The notes below the pieces were generated by a model. That model saw only the letters and a program-made list of their open reading frames with translations, made no database searches and was not told the DNA's origin. A stretch of 64,000 bases of DNA from JAZPYZ01 sp045544455 (GTDB taxonomy: Bacteria; Bacillota; Clostridia; Oscillospirales; Acutalibacteraceae), in contig JAZPYZ010000010.1 in assembly GCA_045544455.1 (NCBI GenBank), forward strand, positions 62,001 to 126,000. The letters run 5' to 3'. Numbering within the stretch: the stretch's first letter is position 1; every line of letters starts with the position of its first letter. Both the position numbers and the translations under genes were made by a program. Below are positions 1-8,509 of this stretch, piece by piece.

Positions 1-84
1 ATGGTATAGAGGGTTACGTTTACCGCCACCGTATGCCGTCGGCAGGTAAAGAGCCGTATTTGTTTGGTTGAACATGCGACAATA

Positions 85-147
85 TGCAGAATTTTATGCA
101 TAAATTTACGCAAAACGGTTGACATGTGCGGATAATTGATGTATATT
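85..147 (+). promoter_or_regulatory. Promoter with overlapping palindromic operator candidate
   Basis: A TTGACA box at 119-124 and a TATATT box at 142-147 are separated by 17 bp, a good sigma-A promoter for the gene starting at 185. Just upstream, TGCATAAATTTACGCA (97-112) is a palindrome with one mismatched pair, and TGCAGAATTTTATGCA (85-100) is a second, weaker copy sharing its TGCA. Two tandem boxes before a -35 suggest a regulator. They resemble ARG boxes in base content, but the half-sites are two bases further apart than in the classical box, so I do not assign ArgR. Confidence 0.6.
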
Positions 148-184
148 TATTCACACGATCGCTGTATATAAGGGAGGGACGGGT

Positions 185-1276
185 ATGAATCAACAGGCGA
201 TGACCAATGTGAATAGTTATGCCCGTTTGCCCGTAGAAGTTGTTTCCGGCCAAGGATCGTGGTTGTACGACGCACAGGGCAAAGCATACATCGATATGGG
301 GGCCGGCGGCGGCGTGACCACATTCGGTGTAGCGGATGCATCGTGGAATGCGGCGGTTACGGCTCAACTGGAAACGTTGCAGCATACCTCGTATTTGTAT
401 CGCAACGAACCGTGTTCGGAACTGGCCGATCTGTTGTGCGAGAAAACCGGTATGCACAAGGCGGTATTCAGCAACTCCGGCGATGAGGCCAATGAGTTTG
501 CGGTGGATATTGCGCGGCGGTATGCCACGGCCCGGTATCAGGACGATCCCTTCACCGTAGTGACCTTGCGCGGTGGTTTTATCGGTCGGTTTTCTACAAA
601 CGGTTTTTGCACAATCGGGACCGATAACGTATACGAGCTCGATGCGGTTGCCGCCCGGACCAAAATCGCCGCGATCTTGATCGAATGTGTGCAAGCGGAC
701 GGTGCCACTCCGTTGGATAAAGAATTTGCTCGCCAAGTGGCGGCATTTGCGAAGAAAAAGGATATTTTGCTTATTGCAGACGAGGTACAGTGCGGCAACG
801 GACGTACCGGTACGTGGTATAGTTATATGCAATACGGTATCCAGCCGGACATCGTCACCACCGCCAACGGACTCGGCGGTGGATTGCCCATTGGCGTAAC
901 CTTGCTTTCGCAACACGTGCAAGCGGTACTGGGCATCGATCGGTACGGTTCGATCTTCGGCGGCAATCCGGTGTGTTGTGCCGGCGCGTTGAACGTGTTA
1001 TCCCGCTTGGACGAGACATTGTTGTCCGACGTGCGTCGTAAAGGGGCATGGGTGTTGGATACGTTGCGCAATACCGCCGGCGTAGAACAGGTGGACGGGC
1101 TTGGTTTAATGATTGCGTTCACACCGAAAAAAACCGTTGACGAAGTGGTGCGTGCCTGTGCCAAACAAGGGGTATTGTGCTTGCCGTATGGCGATAAAGT
1201 GGGGTTGCTTCCGGCTCTTAACATTCCGGAAGATCTGCTCAAAAAAGCGATTACTGTTCTGCAAAACGTGTTATAA
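185..1276 (+). CDS. Class III aminotransferase-like protein lacking the PLP lysine
   Basis: This 363-residue protein has the fold-type I, class III aminotransferase pattern closest to acetylornithine aminotransferase (ArgD). The SGDEANE phosphate-binding segment and the IADEVQCGNGRTG segment holding the PLP-pyridine aspartate are clear. In the place where ArgD has the Schiff-base lysine (PDI.T.AKGLGGG) the sequence reads PDIVTTANGLGGG: residue 228 is Asn (codon AAC at 866-868). The region after the FHGRT motif is also shortened, so the protein is about 30 residues below the usual length. ATG 185 follows AGGGAGGGAC. It is transcribed alone upstream of yerC-his. The fold is clear; normal transaminase activity is unlikely, and a pseudo-enzyme or decaying gene are both possible. 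Confidence 0.85.
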   Translation: MNQQAMTNVNSYARLPVEVVSGQGSWLYDAQGKAYIDMGAGGGVTTFGVADASWNAAVTAQLETLQHTSYLYRNEPCSELADLLCEKTGMHKAVFSNSGDEANEFAVDIARRYATARYQDDPFTVVTLRGGFIGRFSTNGFCTIGTDNVYELDAVAARTKIAAILIECVQADGATPLDKEFARQVAAFAKKKDILLIADEVQCGNGRTGTWYSYMQYGIQPDIVTTANGLGGGLPIGVTLLSQHVQAVLGIDRYGSIFGGNPVCCAGALNVLSRLDETLLSDVRRKGAWVLDTLRNTAGVEQVDGLGLMIAFTPKKTVDEVVRACAKQGVLCLPYGDKVGLLPALNIPEDLLKKAITVLQNVL

Positions 1277-1292
1277 AAATACCGAAAATCGG

Positions 1293-1323
1293 TGATCGGC
1301 GGTGCGATGGGTGCCGCCGATCA
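1293..1323 (+). terminator. Probable terminator hairpin
   Basis: TGATCGGCGG (1293-1302) pairs with CCGCCGATCA (1314-1323) 17 bases after the stop of the aminotransferase-like gene. The following tract is only moderately T-rich, so termination may be partial. Confidence 0.5.
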
Positions 1324-1372
1324 TCTTGTGTGTTTGGATAAAATAAAAAAAGTTTTAAAATTTCGAAAATTT

Positions 1373-1413
1373 TACTTTACTTTACGATGATAAAGTGATA
1401 ATATGGTAAAGTA
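1373..1413 (+). promoter_or_regulatory. yerC-his promoter with inverted repeat around the -10
   Basis: TTTACT (1376-1381), 17 bp, TAATAT (1399-1404) forms a sigma-A promoter. TACTTTAC (1373-1380) and GTAAAGTA (1406-1413) are perfect 8-bp inverted arms on either side of the -10, and an extra ACTTTAC half-site lies at 1379-1385. A repressor bound here would block the promoter; the first gene of the operon, a TrpR-like protein, is the obvious candidate, as an inference. Confidence 0.65.
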
Positions 1414-1440
1414 TTCTGTTTAGAGTAAGGTTGTGTTAAG

Positions 1441-1740
1441 ATGAATTTTCGTTGTGAATCGGTGGATAGATTGTTTCAAACCATTCTCAATTTGGAAAAT
1501 TTAGAGGAATGTTATGCCTATTTTGAAGATATCTGCACCATCAAAGAGATTCAAGATATGGCGCAACGGTTGGATACGGCGATTCTGTTGGCACAAGGAA
1601 AAAGTTATCAAAAGATCGCCGACGAAGTAGACGTGAGTACCGCGACCATCGGTCGGGTGAGCAAATGTCTGCGTTACGGTAGCGGCGGTTACCGGAAAGC
1701 TATTGAAAAACTGGGTATAGGGGAGGATGACGACACATGA
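1441..1740 (+). CDS. yerC: TrpR-like regulator, YerC/YecD family
   Basis: This is a 99-residue all-helical DNA-binding protein of the TrpR/YerC superfamily. The TIKEIQDMAQRLD helix and the helix-turn-helix GKSYQKIADEVDVSTATIGRVSKCL (residues about 60-80) are characteristic. YerC-type proteins commonly sit beside or head histidine operons in Bacillota and are predicted to be the histidine-responsive regulator; the effector cannot be read from sequence. The stop overlaps the start of hisZ (ATGA), so the two are translationally coupled. The promoter directly upstream carries an inverted repeat suited to autoregulation. Confidence 0.9.
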   Translation: MNFRCESVDRLFQTILNLENLEECYAYFEDICTIKEIQDMAQRLDTAILLAQGKSYQKIADEVDVSTATIGRVSKCLRYGSGGYRKAIEKLGIGEDDDT

Positions 1741-2861
1741 ATATCGAAAACATAGCCCTTGGTTTTAATGAACAGGTTATGCTGTCGTTGCGCTCGTTAT
1801 ACCGTGCTTATGGATATACGCAGTATACCATGAGCAAGTTTGAGGAATATGACCTGTACGCACGCAATAAGGATTTCTTGATTTCGGATCAGATCATTAC
1901 GTTTACCGATACCAACGGTAAATTGATGGCGCTTAAACCCGACGTTACCTTGTCGATTGTCAAGAACAGTAAAGACCAGCCGAACGGCGTGCAAAAAGTG
2001 TTTTATAACGAAAACGTGTATCGCGTATCGAAAGATGCCGGTTTTAAAGAACTGATGCAGGTCGGTTTGGAGTGTTTCGGCGATATCGACGATTACCTGA
2101 TCGGCGAAGTGATCTTGCTGGCGGCCGAAAGTTTGCGCAGCATTTCACCCGATTGTGTGTTGGATGTGTCGCATCTGGGTATCTTGTCGGCGGTGATGGA
2201 CGCTTTTGGTTTGTCGTCTGTGGATCAAACTGCTATCGTGCACTGCATCGGCGAGAAAAACCTGCACGAACTCACGACCGTGTGTCGTGCCGCGGCCCTG
2301 ACCAATGAACAGATTGCCTTGCTTGGCAACCTGATCACCGTCGGTGGTAAACCCGAGGCGGTACTGCCGGTTTTGCGGCGATTGTTGACCGACGTGATCG
2401 ATTCCGCGCCGTTGGATCAATTGACGCGTGTGGTTACCGCGCTCGAACAAACCGGTTACGGCGATATGTTGCGAATCGATTTTTCGGTTGTGGATAACAT
2501 TCAGTATTATAACGGAATTGTGTTTAAAGGGTTTATCAATGGGATTCCGACCGGCGTACTGTCGGGCGGTCAGTACGATAAATTGATGAAGAAAATGCAT
2601 CGCAAGTCCGGCGCAATCGGGTTTGCGGTCTATCTCGATCAACTGGACCGCCTGTATGAGGCGGGACACGATTACGACGTCGACGTCGTGTTGCTGTACG
2701 AGGCGGATACCGATACCGCCGCGGTGTGTCGCGCTATGCAAGCGTTGGCCGCACAAGGATTCAGCGTGACGGCGCATCGCACGATCCCGGAACATATTCG
2801 ATACAAACAAGTAGCGCGTATAACAGACGGAGAGGTGACCATTCTTGAAAACCATGCTTAA
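1737..2861 (+). CDS. hisZ: ATP phosphoribosyltransferase regulatory subunit HisZ
   Basis: The 374-residue protein is a paralogue of histidyl-tRNA synthetase that lacks aminoacylation activity and assembles with the short HisG to give an allosteric, histidine-sensitive ATP-PRTase. The class II synthetase core is visible: a motif 2-like QKVFYNENVYR segment near residue 85-95 and the LKPDVTLSIVK strand. There is no anticodon-binding domain of synthetase size, which separates it from HisS. It overlaps yerC by 4 bp and runs into hisG by 17 bp, consistent with stoichiometric production of the HisZ-HisG complex. Confidence 0.92.
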   Translation: MNIENIALGFNEQVMLSLRSLYRAYGYTQYTMSKFEEYDLYARNKDFLISDQIITFTDTNGKLMALKPDVTLSIVKNSKDQPNGVQKVFYNENVYRVSKDAGFKELMQVGLECFGDIDDYLIGEVILLAAESLRSISPDCVLDVSHLGILSAVMDAFGLSSVDQTAIVHCIGEKNLHELTTVCRAAALTNEQIALLGNLITVGGKPEAVLPVLRRLLTDVIDSAPLDQLTRVVTALEQTGYGDMLRIDFSVVDNIQYYNGIVFKGFINGIPTGVLSGGQYDKLMKKMHRKSGAIGFAVYLDQLDRLYEAGHDYDVDVVLLYEADTDTAAVCRAMQALAAQGFSVTAHRTIPEHIRYKQVARITDGEVTILENHA

Positions 2862-3477
2862 CGTCGCGTTGCCGAAAGGGCGGCTCGGTGAGAAAGTATA
2901 TGCCATGTTTGAAAAAGCGGGATTCGAGTGTCCGTCCATCCGCGAAAACAACCGTAAACTGATCTTCGAAAACGAGCAGGTTGGTGTGCGTTACTTTTGG
3001 GTAAAACCGTCGGACGTTGCGATCTACGTAGAACGTGGTGCCGCGGATATCGGCGTAGCCGGCAAAGACATTTTGTTGGAATATAAACCCGACGTGTACG
3101 AACTGTTGGATCTCAATATCGGTAAATGTCGGATGGCCGTTGCAGCGAAAGAATCTTTTCGGGATGATCCTCAGCGCACCTTGCGTGTAGCGACCAAGTT
3201 TACCAACATCGCCGCCGACTATTATCTGTCGCAAGGCCGCGATATCGACATCATCCACCTAAACGGTTCGATCGAATTGGCCCCGATTTTAGGACTTTCG
3301 GACGTAATCGTGGATATCGTCGAAACCGGCACCACCCTTAAAGAAAATCATCTCGCCGTGGTCGAAACCATTGTACCGATCAGTGCTCGATTGATCGCCA
3401 ATAAAGCGAGTTTCAAGTTTAAAAACGAATCGATTCAAAAAATTGCGCAGGAAATGGCTGCGCAAACGGAGGCATAA
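2845..3477 (+). CDS. hisG: ATP phosphoribosyltransferase catalytic subunit HisG (short form)
   Basis: This 210-residue enzyme catalyses the first step of histidine synthesis, condensing ATP with PRPP. The N-terminal ALPKGRLGEK and the PRPP-binding ETGTTLKENHL near residue 155 are typical. At this length it lacks the C-terminal regulatory domain, so HisZ just upstream is required. I chose TTG 2845 because a GGAGAGGTG site lies at the right distance; the internal ATG at 2854 is further from it but cannot be excluded. The gene overlaps hisZ and is followed 3 bp later by hisD. Confidence 0.93.
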   Translation: MKTMLNVALPKGRLGEKVYAMFEKAGFECPSIRENNRKLIFENEQVGVRYFWVKPSDVAIYVERGAADIGVAGKDILLEYKPDVYELLDLNIGKCRMAVAAKESFRDDPQRTLRVATKFTNIAADYYLSQGRDIDIIHLNGSIELAPILGLSDVIVDIVETGTTLKENHLAVVETIVPISARLIANKASFKFKNESIQKIAQEMAAQTEA

Positions 3478-3480
3478 ACC

Positions 3481-4764
3481 ATGATCAAGATTTTTAAATA
3501 CGGCGAAGTCGAAAACGCAGACGTGTTTGCGCGTGCCGTTCCGACGGTCAACGTCGAAGCGGTGGTTGCCGATATTCTTGCCGATGTACGGCAAAATGGC
3601 GATAAAGCGTTGCTCGCGTATTGTGAAAAATTCGATAAAGCGGTACTCACTTCGTTACAGGTGACACCCGAAGAGATCGACGAAGCGGTGGCCGCGGTCG
3701 AACCGAAATTTCTCGATATTTTGGAACAAGCGGCGATCAATATTCGCAAATTCCATGAAAAACAAGTGCGTAATAGTTTCATCATCAACGACGAAAACGG
3801 CATCGTGGTCGGCCAAAAGGTGATCCCGGTCGACCGTGCCGGTCTGTACGTGCCGGGCGGCACCGCTGCCTACCCGTCCACCGTTTTGATGGACTCGATC
3901 CCGGCGAAAATTGCCGGCGTGCGCGAAGTGGTGATGGTCACACCGCCCAATCGGGAAGGTAAAGTCAATCCGGTTATTTTAGCGGCTGCGAAGATCGCCG
4001 GCGTGGATAAGATTTTCAAAGTTGGCGGCGCACAAGCGGTAGCGGCGTTGGCTTACGGCACCGAAAGTGTGCCGAAAGTCGATAAAATCGTCGGCCCTGG
4101 CAACGCCTTTGTGGCCGAAGCGAAAAAACAGGTGTTCGGTCAGGTGTCGATCGATATGATCGCCGGTCCCAGTGAGATTTTAATCGTGGCCGACGGCGCG
4201 ACCAATCCGCGTTTTGTGGCGGCCGATCTGTTATCCCAGGCCGAACACGATAAACTCGCCAGTGCCGTATTGGTCACCGATTCGTACGATCTGGCAATGG
4301 CGGTTCAACAAGAACTCGAGGTGCAGATTCCGCAACTGGCCCGTGCCGAAATCGCGCGCGAATCGATTGACGTTAACGGCAAGATCATCGTGGCCGACAC
4401 GCTGGAACAAGCCATCGATATCGCTAACGAGATCGCCCCCGAGCACTTGGAACTGTGCGTCGATAATCCGTTTGATTATCTCGACAGCATCCGTCACGCC
4501 GGCTCGATCTTTATGGGGCGTAACTGCCCGGAAGCGCTCGGCGACTATTTTGCCGGCCCGAACCACACCCTGCCCACCAGCGGCACGGCCAAGTTCTCCA
4601 GCCCACTTTCGGTCGACGATTTCGTCAAGAAAACACAATACACCTACTACACGCGTGACGCGCTCAAACGTGTGGCGGACGATGTGGCGTATTTTGCCAC
4701 CGCCGAAGGCCTTACCGCCCACGCCAAAAGTGCCGTTATCCGTACGGAGGATGAAACAAAGTGA
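3481..4764 (+). CDS. hisD: Histidinol dehydrogenase HisD
   Basis: A 427-residue zinc enzyme that oxidises L-histidinol to L-histidine in two NAD-dependent steps, the last of the pathway. Recognisable segments are the VPGGTAAYPSTVLM loop near residue 120, LLSQAEHDKLASAVLVT with the zinc-ligand Gln and His, and the GDYFAGPNHTLPT segment with a further zinc-ligand Asp. Length and order match the family. The 3' end overlaps the GTG start of hisC by 4 bp. Confidence 0.96.
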   Translation: MIKIFKYGEVENADVFARAVPTVNVEAVVADILADVRQNGDKALLAYCEKFDKAVLTSLQVTPEEIDEAVAAVEPKFLDILEQAAINIRKFHEKQVRNSFIINDENGIVVGQKVIPVDRAGLYVPGGTAAYPSTVLMDSIPAKIAGVREVVMVTPPNREGKVNPVILAAAKIAGVDKIFKVGGAQAVAALAYGTESVPKVDKIVGPGNAFVAEAKKQVFGQVSIDMIAGPSEILIVADGATNPRFVAADLLSQAEHDKLASAVLVTDSYDLAMAVQQELEVQIPQLARAEIARESIDVNGKIIVADTLEQAIDIANEIAPEHLELCVDNPFDYLDSIRHAGSIFMGRNCPEALGDYFAGPNHTLPTSGTAKFSSPLSVDDFVKKTQYTYYTRDALKRVADDVAYFATAEGLTAHAKSAVIRTEDETK

Positions 4765-5825
4765 GTCGTTTTTTCAGTCAAAAGTACGCGGCGCTCGTGC
4801 CGTATACCCCCGGTGAACAACCGAAGGATATGCAATATCTAAAACTCAATACCAACGAGTCGCCGTTTGCGCCTTCGCCCAAAGCGCAAGCATATGCCGC
4901 GAAAGCGGCCGAAAGCCTGCAACTGTATTCCGATCCCGAATGCAAAGATCTCGTTGCCAAAGCGGTCGATTTGTTTGGCGTCGCACCGGATGAGATCTTG
5001 TTTACCAACGGTTCGGACGAGATACTGAATTTCGCGTTTATGGCGTTTTGCGACGAAACTCATCCGGCGCTGTTTCCGAATATCACTTATGGGTTTTATC
5101 CCGTGTTTGCCAAACTGAACGGTGTTCCGTATACGGAAATCCCGTTAAAGGCCGATTTTTCGATCGATATCGAGGATTATGTCGGACACACCGGCATGAT
5201 TGTGATCGCCAATCCGAACGCGCCCACCGGCATTGCCTTGTCGGCCAAACAGATCGAAACGATCGTCTGTAACAATCCGAACAGTGTCGTGGTGGTGGAC
5301 GAAGCATACGTCGACTTTGGTGCGGAAAGTGTAATCGGGTTGATCCATCAATACGATAACCTGCTTGTCACCCAAACCTTCTCCAAATCGCGTTCTTTAG
5401 CCGGCGCGCGGCTTGGATTCGGTGTCGGGTGTAAAGCGCTGATTCAAGATCTCAACACCGTCAAATATTCCACCAATCCGTATAACGTCAATCGCATGAC
5501 AATGGCCGCCGGGCTCGGTTCACTGGAAGATGAAGCGTATACGCGTGCCAACTGTCGCACCATTATGGAGGTGCGCGCATGGACCACCGATGAATTGGTG
5601 AAACGCGGTTTTGAGGTGCTGGATTCGATGACCAATTTCGTGTTTGCCAAACATCCCGCGATCAACGGCAAACAACTGTATCTCAAACTAAAAGAGAAAG
5701 GGGTATTGGTGCGGCATTTCGATACCGAATTGTTGGCACCGTACAACCGCATCACCATCGGCAATGCCGATCAAATGCGTACCTTTATCGATACATTACA
5801 AGCCATTTTGGAGGAACTGTTATGA
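4761..5825 (+). CDS. hisC: Histidinol-phosphate aminotransferase HisC
   Basis: A 354-residue fold-type I PLP aminotransferase that converts imidazole-acetol phosphate to histidinol phosphate using glutamate. TFSKSRSLAGARLGFG near residue 213 carries the Schiff-base lysine, and NPNAPTG and VVDEAYVDF are the other PLP-site motifs. The GTG start overlaps the hisD stop, and the stop overlaps the ATG of hisB, so the genes are coupled. Confidence 0.95.
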   Translation: MSRFFSQKYAALVPYTPGEQPKDMQYLKLNTNESPFAPSPKAQAYAAKAAESLQLYSDPECKDLVAKAVDLFGVAPDEILFTNGSDEILNFAFMAFCDETHPALFPNITYGFYPVFAKLNGVPYTEIPLKADFSIDIEDYVGHTGMIVIANPNAPTGIALSAKQIETIVCNNPNSVVVVDEAYVDFGAESVIGLIHQYDNLLVTQTFSKSRSLAGARLGFGVGCKALIQDLNTVKYSTNPYNVNRMTMAAGLGSLEDEAYTRANCRTIMEVRAWTTDELVKRGFEVLDSMTNFVFAKHPAINGKQLYLKLKEKGVLVRHFDTELLAPYNRITIGNADQMRTFIDTLQAILEELL

Positions 5826-6409
5826 GAACGGCTACCATCAATCGCCAAACGGCGGAAACCGATATCAAGCTCACCTTGTGTGTCGACGGAACCGGTAAAA
5901 GCAACGTTAATACCGGTTGTGGTTTTCTGGACCACATGCTGACCTTGTTTGCCAAACACGGCCGGGTTGACTTGGACGTCACCTGTAAAGGGGATGTACA
6001 GGTGGACTATCACCACACGGTCGAAGACGTCGGCATCGCTCTTGGACAAGCGTTCAAGAGCGCTATCGGCGATAAAAAAGGCATGGTGCGTTACGGCGAC
6101 ACCGTGTTGCCAATGGACGAGGCATTGATCTTGTCGGCCATCGACTTTTCGGGCCGTTGCTATTTAGGGTTCGATCTGCACATTCCGGCTAAACGCGTCG
6201 GCGGGTTCGATACCGAACTGGTCAAAGAGTTTTGGTACGCCTTCGTGCGCAACGCCGAATGTACGTTACACATCAAACAACTTGCCGGCCGCAACTCGCA
6301 CCACATCATCGAAGGTGCGTATAAATCGGTTGCTCGTACTGTTAAACAAGCGGTTGCGATCGATCCGGATTTTGCCGACGATATTCTGTCCACGAAAGGT
6401 GTTTTATAA
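5822..6409 (+). CDS. hisB: Imidazoleglycerol-phosphate dehydratase HisB
   Basis: A 195-residue monofunctional dehydratase forming imidazole-acetol phosphate. The duplicated metal-binding half domains are evident: HMLTLFAKHG and HHTVEDVGIALGQA in the first, and RNSHHIIEGAYKSVAR in the second. There is no fused phosphatase domain, which fits the separate PHP-type phosphatase at the end of the operon. Both gene ends overlap their neighbours by 1-4 bp. Confidence 0.96.
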   Translation: MRTATINRQTAETDIKLTLCVDGTGKSNVNTGCGFLDHMLTLFAKHGRVDLDVTCKGDVQVDYHHTVEDVGIALGQAFKSAIGDKKGMVRYGDTVLPMDEALILSAIDFSGRCYLGFDLHIPAKRVGGFDTELVKEFWYAFVRNAECTLHIKQLAGRNSHHIIEGAYKSVARTVKQAVAIDPDFADDILSTKGVL

Positions 6410-7035
6410 TGGTTGCCATTGTTGATTACGGTGTCGGCAATCTGTTTTCGCTGAAAAGTTCGTTTGCAGCGATTGGTGTCGACGTTGTCGTGACCGACGA
6501 TCCCGAAACGTTGCAACAAGCCGATCAAATCGTGTTGCCGGGCGTCGGTGCGTTTGAGGATGCCGCCGTCAAACTGCGCGCATCGGGTTTGGCCGATGTG
6601 CTTAAAGCATTGGTCGCATCCGGGAAACCGTTGCTGGGTATTTGTCTCGGTATGCAGATGCTGTTCGAGAAAAGTTATGAGTATGGGGAACACGAGGGAT
6701 TGGGGTTGATTCCCGGCGCGGTTAAACCGATCGCCGACGTCATCCCGTCGGACTATAAAATCCCACATATTGGTTGGAATGCACTTCGCTTTAAACAAGC
6801 ATCCCCGTTGTTTGCGGATATTGCCGACGGCGATTGCGTGTATTTTGTTCATTCGTACTATGCCGCAGACTGCACCCCGTCGGTCATCGCGACCGCTGAA
6901 TACGGTGCCGAACTGACTGCCGCGGTCGCTTATCGCAATGTGTACGGGTGTCAGTTCCATCCCGAAAAAAGCGGCGACGTGGGACTGCGTATTTTGCGCG
7001 CATTCGCTCAAATGAAAGGAGATACCGTATGCTGA
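6409..7035 (+). CDS. hisH: Imidazole glycerol phosphate synthase glutaminase HisH
   Basis: This 208-residue class I glutamine amidotransferase supplies ammonia to HisF. The nucleophile elbow GICLGMQML with the catalytic Cys and the C-terminal FHPEKS with the His-Glu pair are intact. It starts on the last base of hisB and overlaps hisA slightly. The HisH-HisF heterodimer makes IGP and AICAR from PRFAR. Confidence 0.95.
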   Translation: MVAIVDYGVGNLFSLKSSFAAIGVDVVVTDDPETLQQADQIVLPGVGAFEDAAVKLRASGLADVLKALVASGKPLLGICLGMQMLFEKSYEYGEHEGLGLIPGAVKPIADVIPSDYKIPHIGWNALRFKQASPLFADIADGDCVYFVHSYYAADCTPSVIATAEYGAELTAAVAYRNVYGCQFHPEKSGDVGLRILRAFAQMKGDTVC

Positions 7036-7742
7036 TCTATCCGGCAATCGATTTAATAGACGGCAAAGCCGTGCGCCTGTTCAAAGGCGATTACGCGAAT
7101 ATGACGGTGTATAACGATAACCCGGTCGAAGTCGCGCAAGATTTCAAACGGCAAGGCGCTACCCATATGCATATTGTGGATCTCGACGGCGCGAAAAGCG
7201 GATCTACTCCGAACTTCGATACCGTATGCGCCATCAAACAAGCCACCGGCTTGTTTTGCGAAATCGGCGGCGGTATCCGTAATATGGACGTAATCGATCG
7301 CTATATGGCCGCCGGTATCGACCGTGTGATTATCGGCACGGCTGCCGTCACCGATCCTGACTTTTTACAACAAGCGGTTGCGCGTTACGGCGACAAGATC
7401 GCCGTCGGCATCGATATCAAGGATGGGTTTGTCGCGATCAAAGGGTGGACCGAAAAATCCGAACTTCAAGCTTTTGATTTTTGTGCACAGATGCAAGCGG
7501 CCGGCGTTCGTACGCTCATCTGTACCGATATCTCGAAAGACGGTGCCATGCAAGGTACCAACCACGCCCTGTACCGCGAGTTGTCGGCGAAGTTCGATAT
7601 GCAGATCATCGCGTCGGGCGGTGTATCGTCAATGGAGGACGTCACCCGTTTGACGGATCTTGACCTGTACGGCGCCATCATCGGCAAAGCCTACTACACC
7701 GGCGCAATTTCTCTAAAACAAGCAATCGAGGTGGCACAATGA
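7029..7742 (+). CDS. hisA: ProFAR isomerase HisA
   Basis: A 237-residue (beta/alpha)8 barrel that opens the ribose ring of ProFAR. The start MLIYPAIDLIDGKAV is the family N-terminus with the catalytic Asp; an in-frame extension back to 6948 lies inside hisH and is not used. AAGGAGATACCGT gives the ribosome site. The second half ICTDISKDGAMQGTN contains the second catalytic Asp. It overlaps hisH by 7 bp and hisF by 4 bp. Confidence 0.95.
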   Translation: MLIYPAIDLIDGKAVRLFKGDYANMTVYNDNPVEVAQDFKRQGATHMHIVDLDGAKSGSTPNFDTVCAIKQATGLFCEIGGGIRNMDVIDRYMAAGIDRVIIGTAAVTDPDFLQQAVARYGDKIAVGIDIKDGFVAIKGWTEKSELQAFDFCAQMQAAGVRTLICTDISKDGAMQGTNHALYRELSAKFDMQIIASGGVSSMEDVTRLTDLDLYGAIIGKAYYTGAISLKQAIEVAQ

Positions 7743-8497
7743 TTACCAAACGTATTATCCCATGCCTCGATGTGCGCGACGGCCGTGTGGTCAAGGGTGT
7801 GAATTTCGAGGGATTACACGACGTGTCTTCACCGGTAAGTTTGGCGAAGTTTTATAGCGAAAACGGCGCGGACGAACTGGTGTTTTACGATATTACCGCC
7901 TCGTCCGACGGCCGCAAATTGTTTACCGATATCCTGTGCGAAACCGCCAAAAGCGTGTTTATCCCGCTAACGGTCGGCGGCGGTATCAATACCGTCGCGG
8001 ATTTCGATCGGGTACTCAAATGCGGCGCCGACAAAGTCAGCGTCAATTCCGGCGCGATCCGCAATCCGGATCTGGTGTACGAAGCCGCCAAGCGCTACGG
8101 CAATCAGTGCGTGGTGTTGTCGGCGGATATCAAACGAGTGGACGGCGTGTTTCGCGTGTTCGCCAAAGGCGGCCGGGAAAACACCGGCATGGAAGCGATC
8201 TCCTGGATCAAACGATGCGTGGACAACGGTGCCGGTGAGATCGTGGTCAATTCCATCGATACCGACGGTGTTAAACAGGGGTTCGATTTAGAGATGTTGG
8301 ATGCCGTGTGTCAAGCGGTATCGGTACCGGTCATCGCTTCGGGCGGCGCCGGTTCGATGGATGATTTCATCACCCTGTTTAAAACGCTGCCCAAAGTGGA
8401 TGCCGGGTTAGCGGCGTCGATTTTCCATTTCGGAGAAGTCGCGATCCCCGACCTCAAAGCCCACATGGCGGCCGCCGGTATTTCTACCAGAGTATAA
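7739..8497 (+). CDS. hisF: Imidazole glycerol phosphate synthase cyclase HisF
   Basis: A 252-residue (beta/alpha)8 barrel partner of HisH. RIIPCLDVRDGRVVKGVNF at the N-terminus holds the first catalytic Asp, and VVLSADIKRVDG near residue 128 the second. VNSIDTDGVKQGFD and IASGGAGSMDDF are phosphate-binding loops. It is coupled to hisA by an ATGA overlap, and hisIE follows after 12 bp with its own ribosome site. Confidence 0.96.
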   Translation: MITKRIIPCLDVRDGRVVKGVNFEGLHDVSSPVSLAKFYSENGADELVFYDITASSDGRKLFTDILCETAKSVFIPLTVGGGINTVADFDRVLKCGADKVSVNSGAIRNPDLVYEAAKRYGNQCVVLSADIKRVDGVFRVFAKGGRENTGMEAISWIKRCVDNGAGEIVVNSIDTDGVKQGFDLEMLDAVCQAVSVPVIASGGAGSMDDFITLFKTLPKVDAGLAASIFHFGEVAIPDLKAHMAAAGISTRV

Positions 8498-8509
8498 GGA
8501 GAGAGTAGC

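Noticed and set aside
85..112. A firm ArgR box assignment
   Set aside because: The half-site spacing is six, not four, bases, so the match to the known box is incomplete.
20..922. 300-codon minus-strand frame antisense to the aminotransferase-like gene
   Set aside because: No ribosome site, no recognisable family, and the plus-strand gene has clear motifs; it is a coding shadow.
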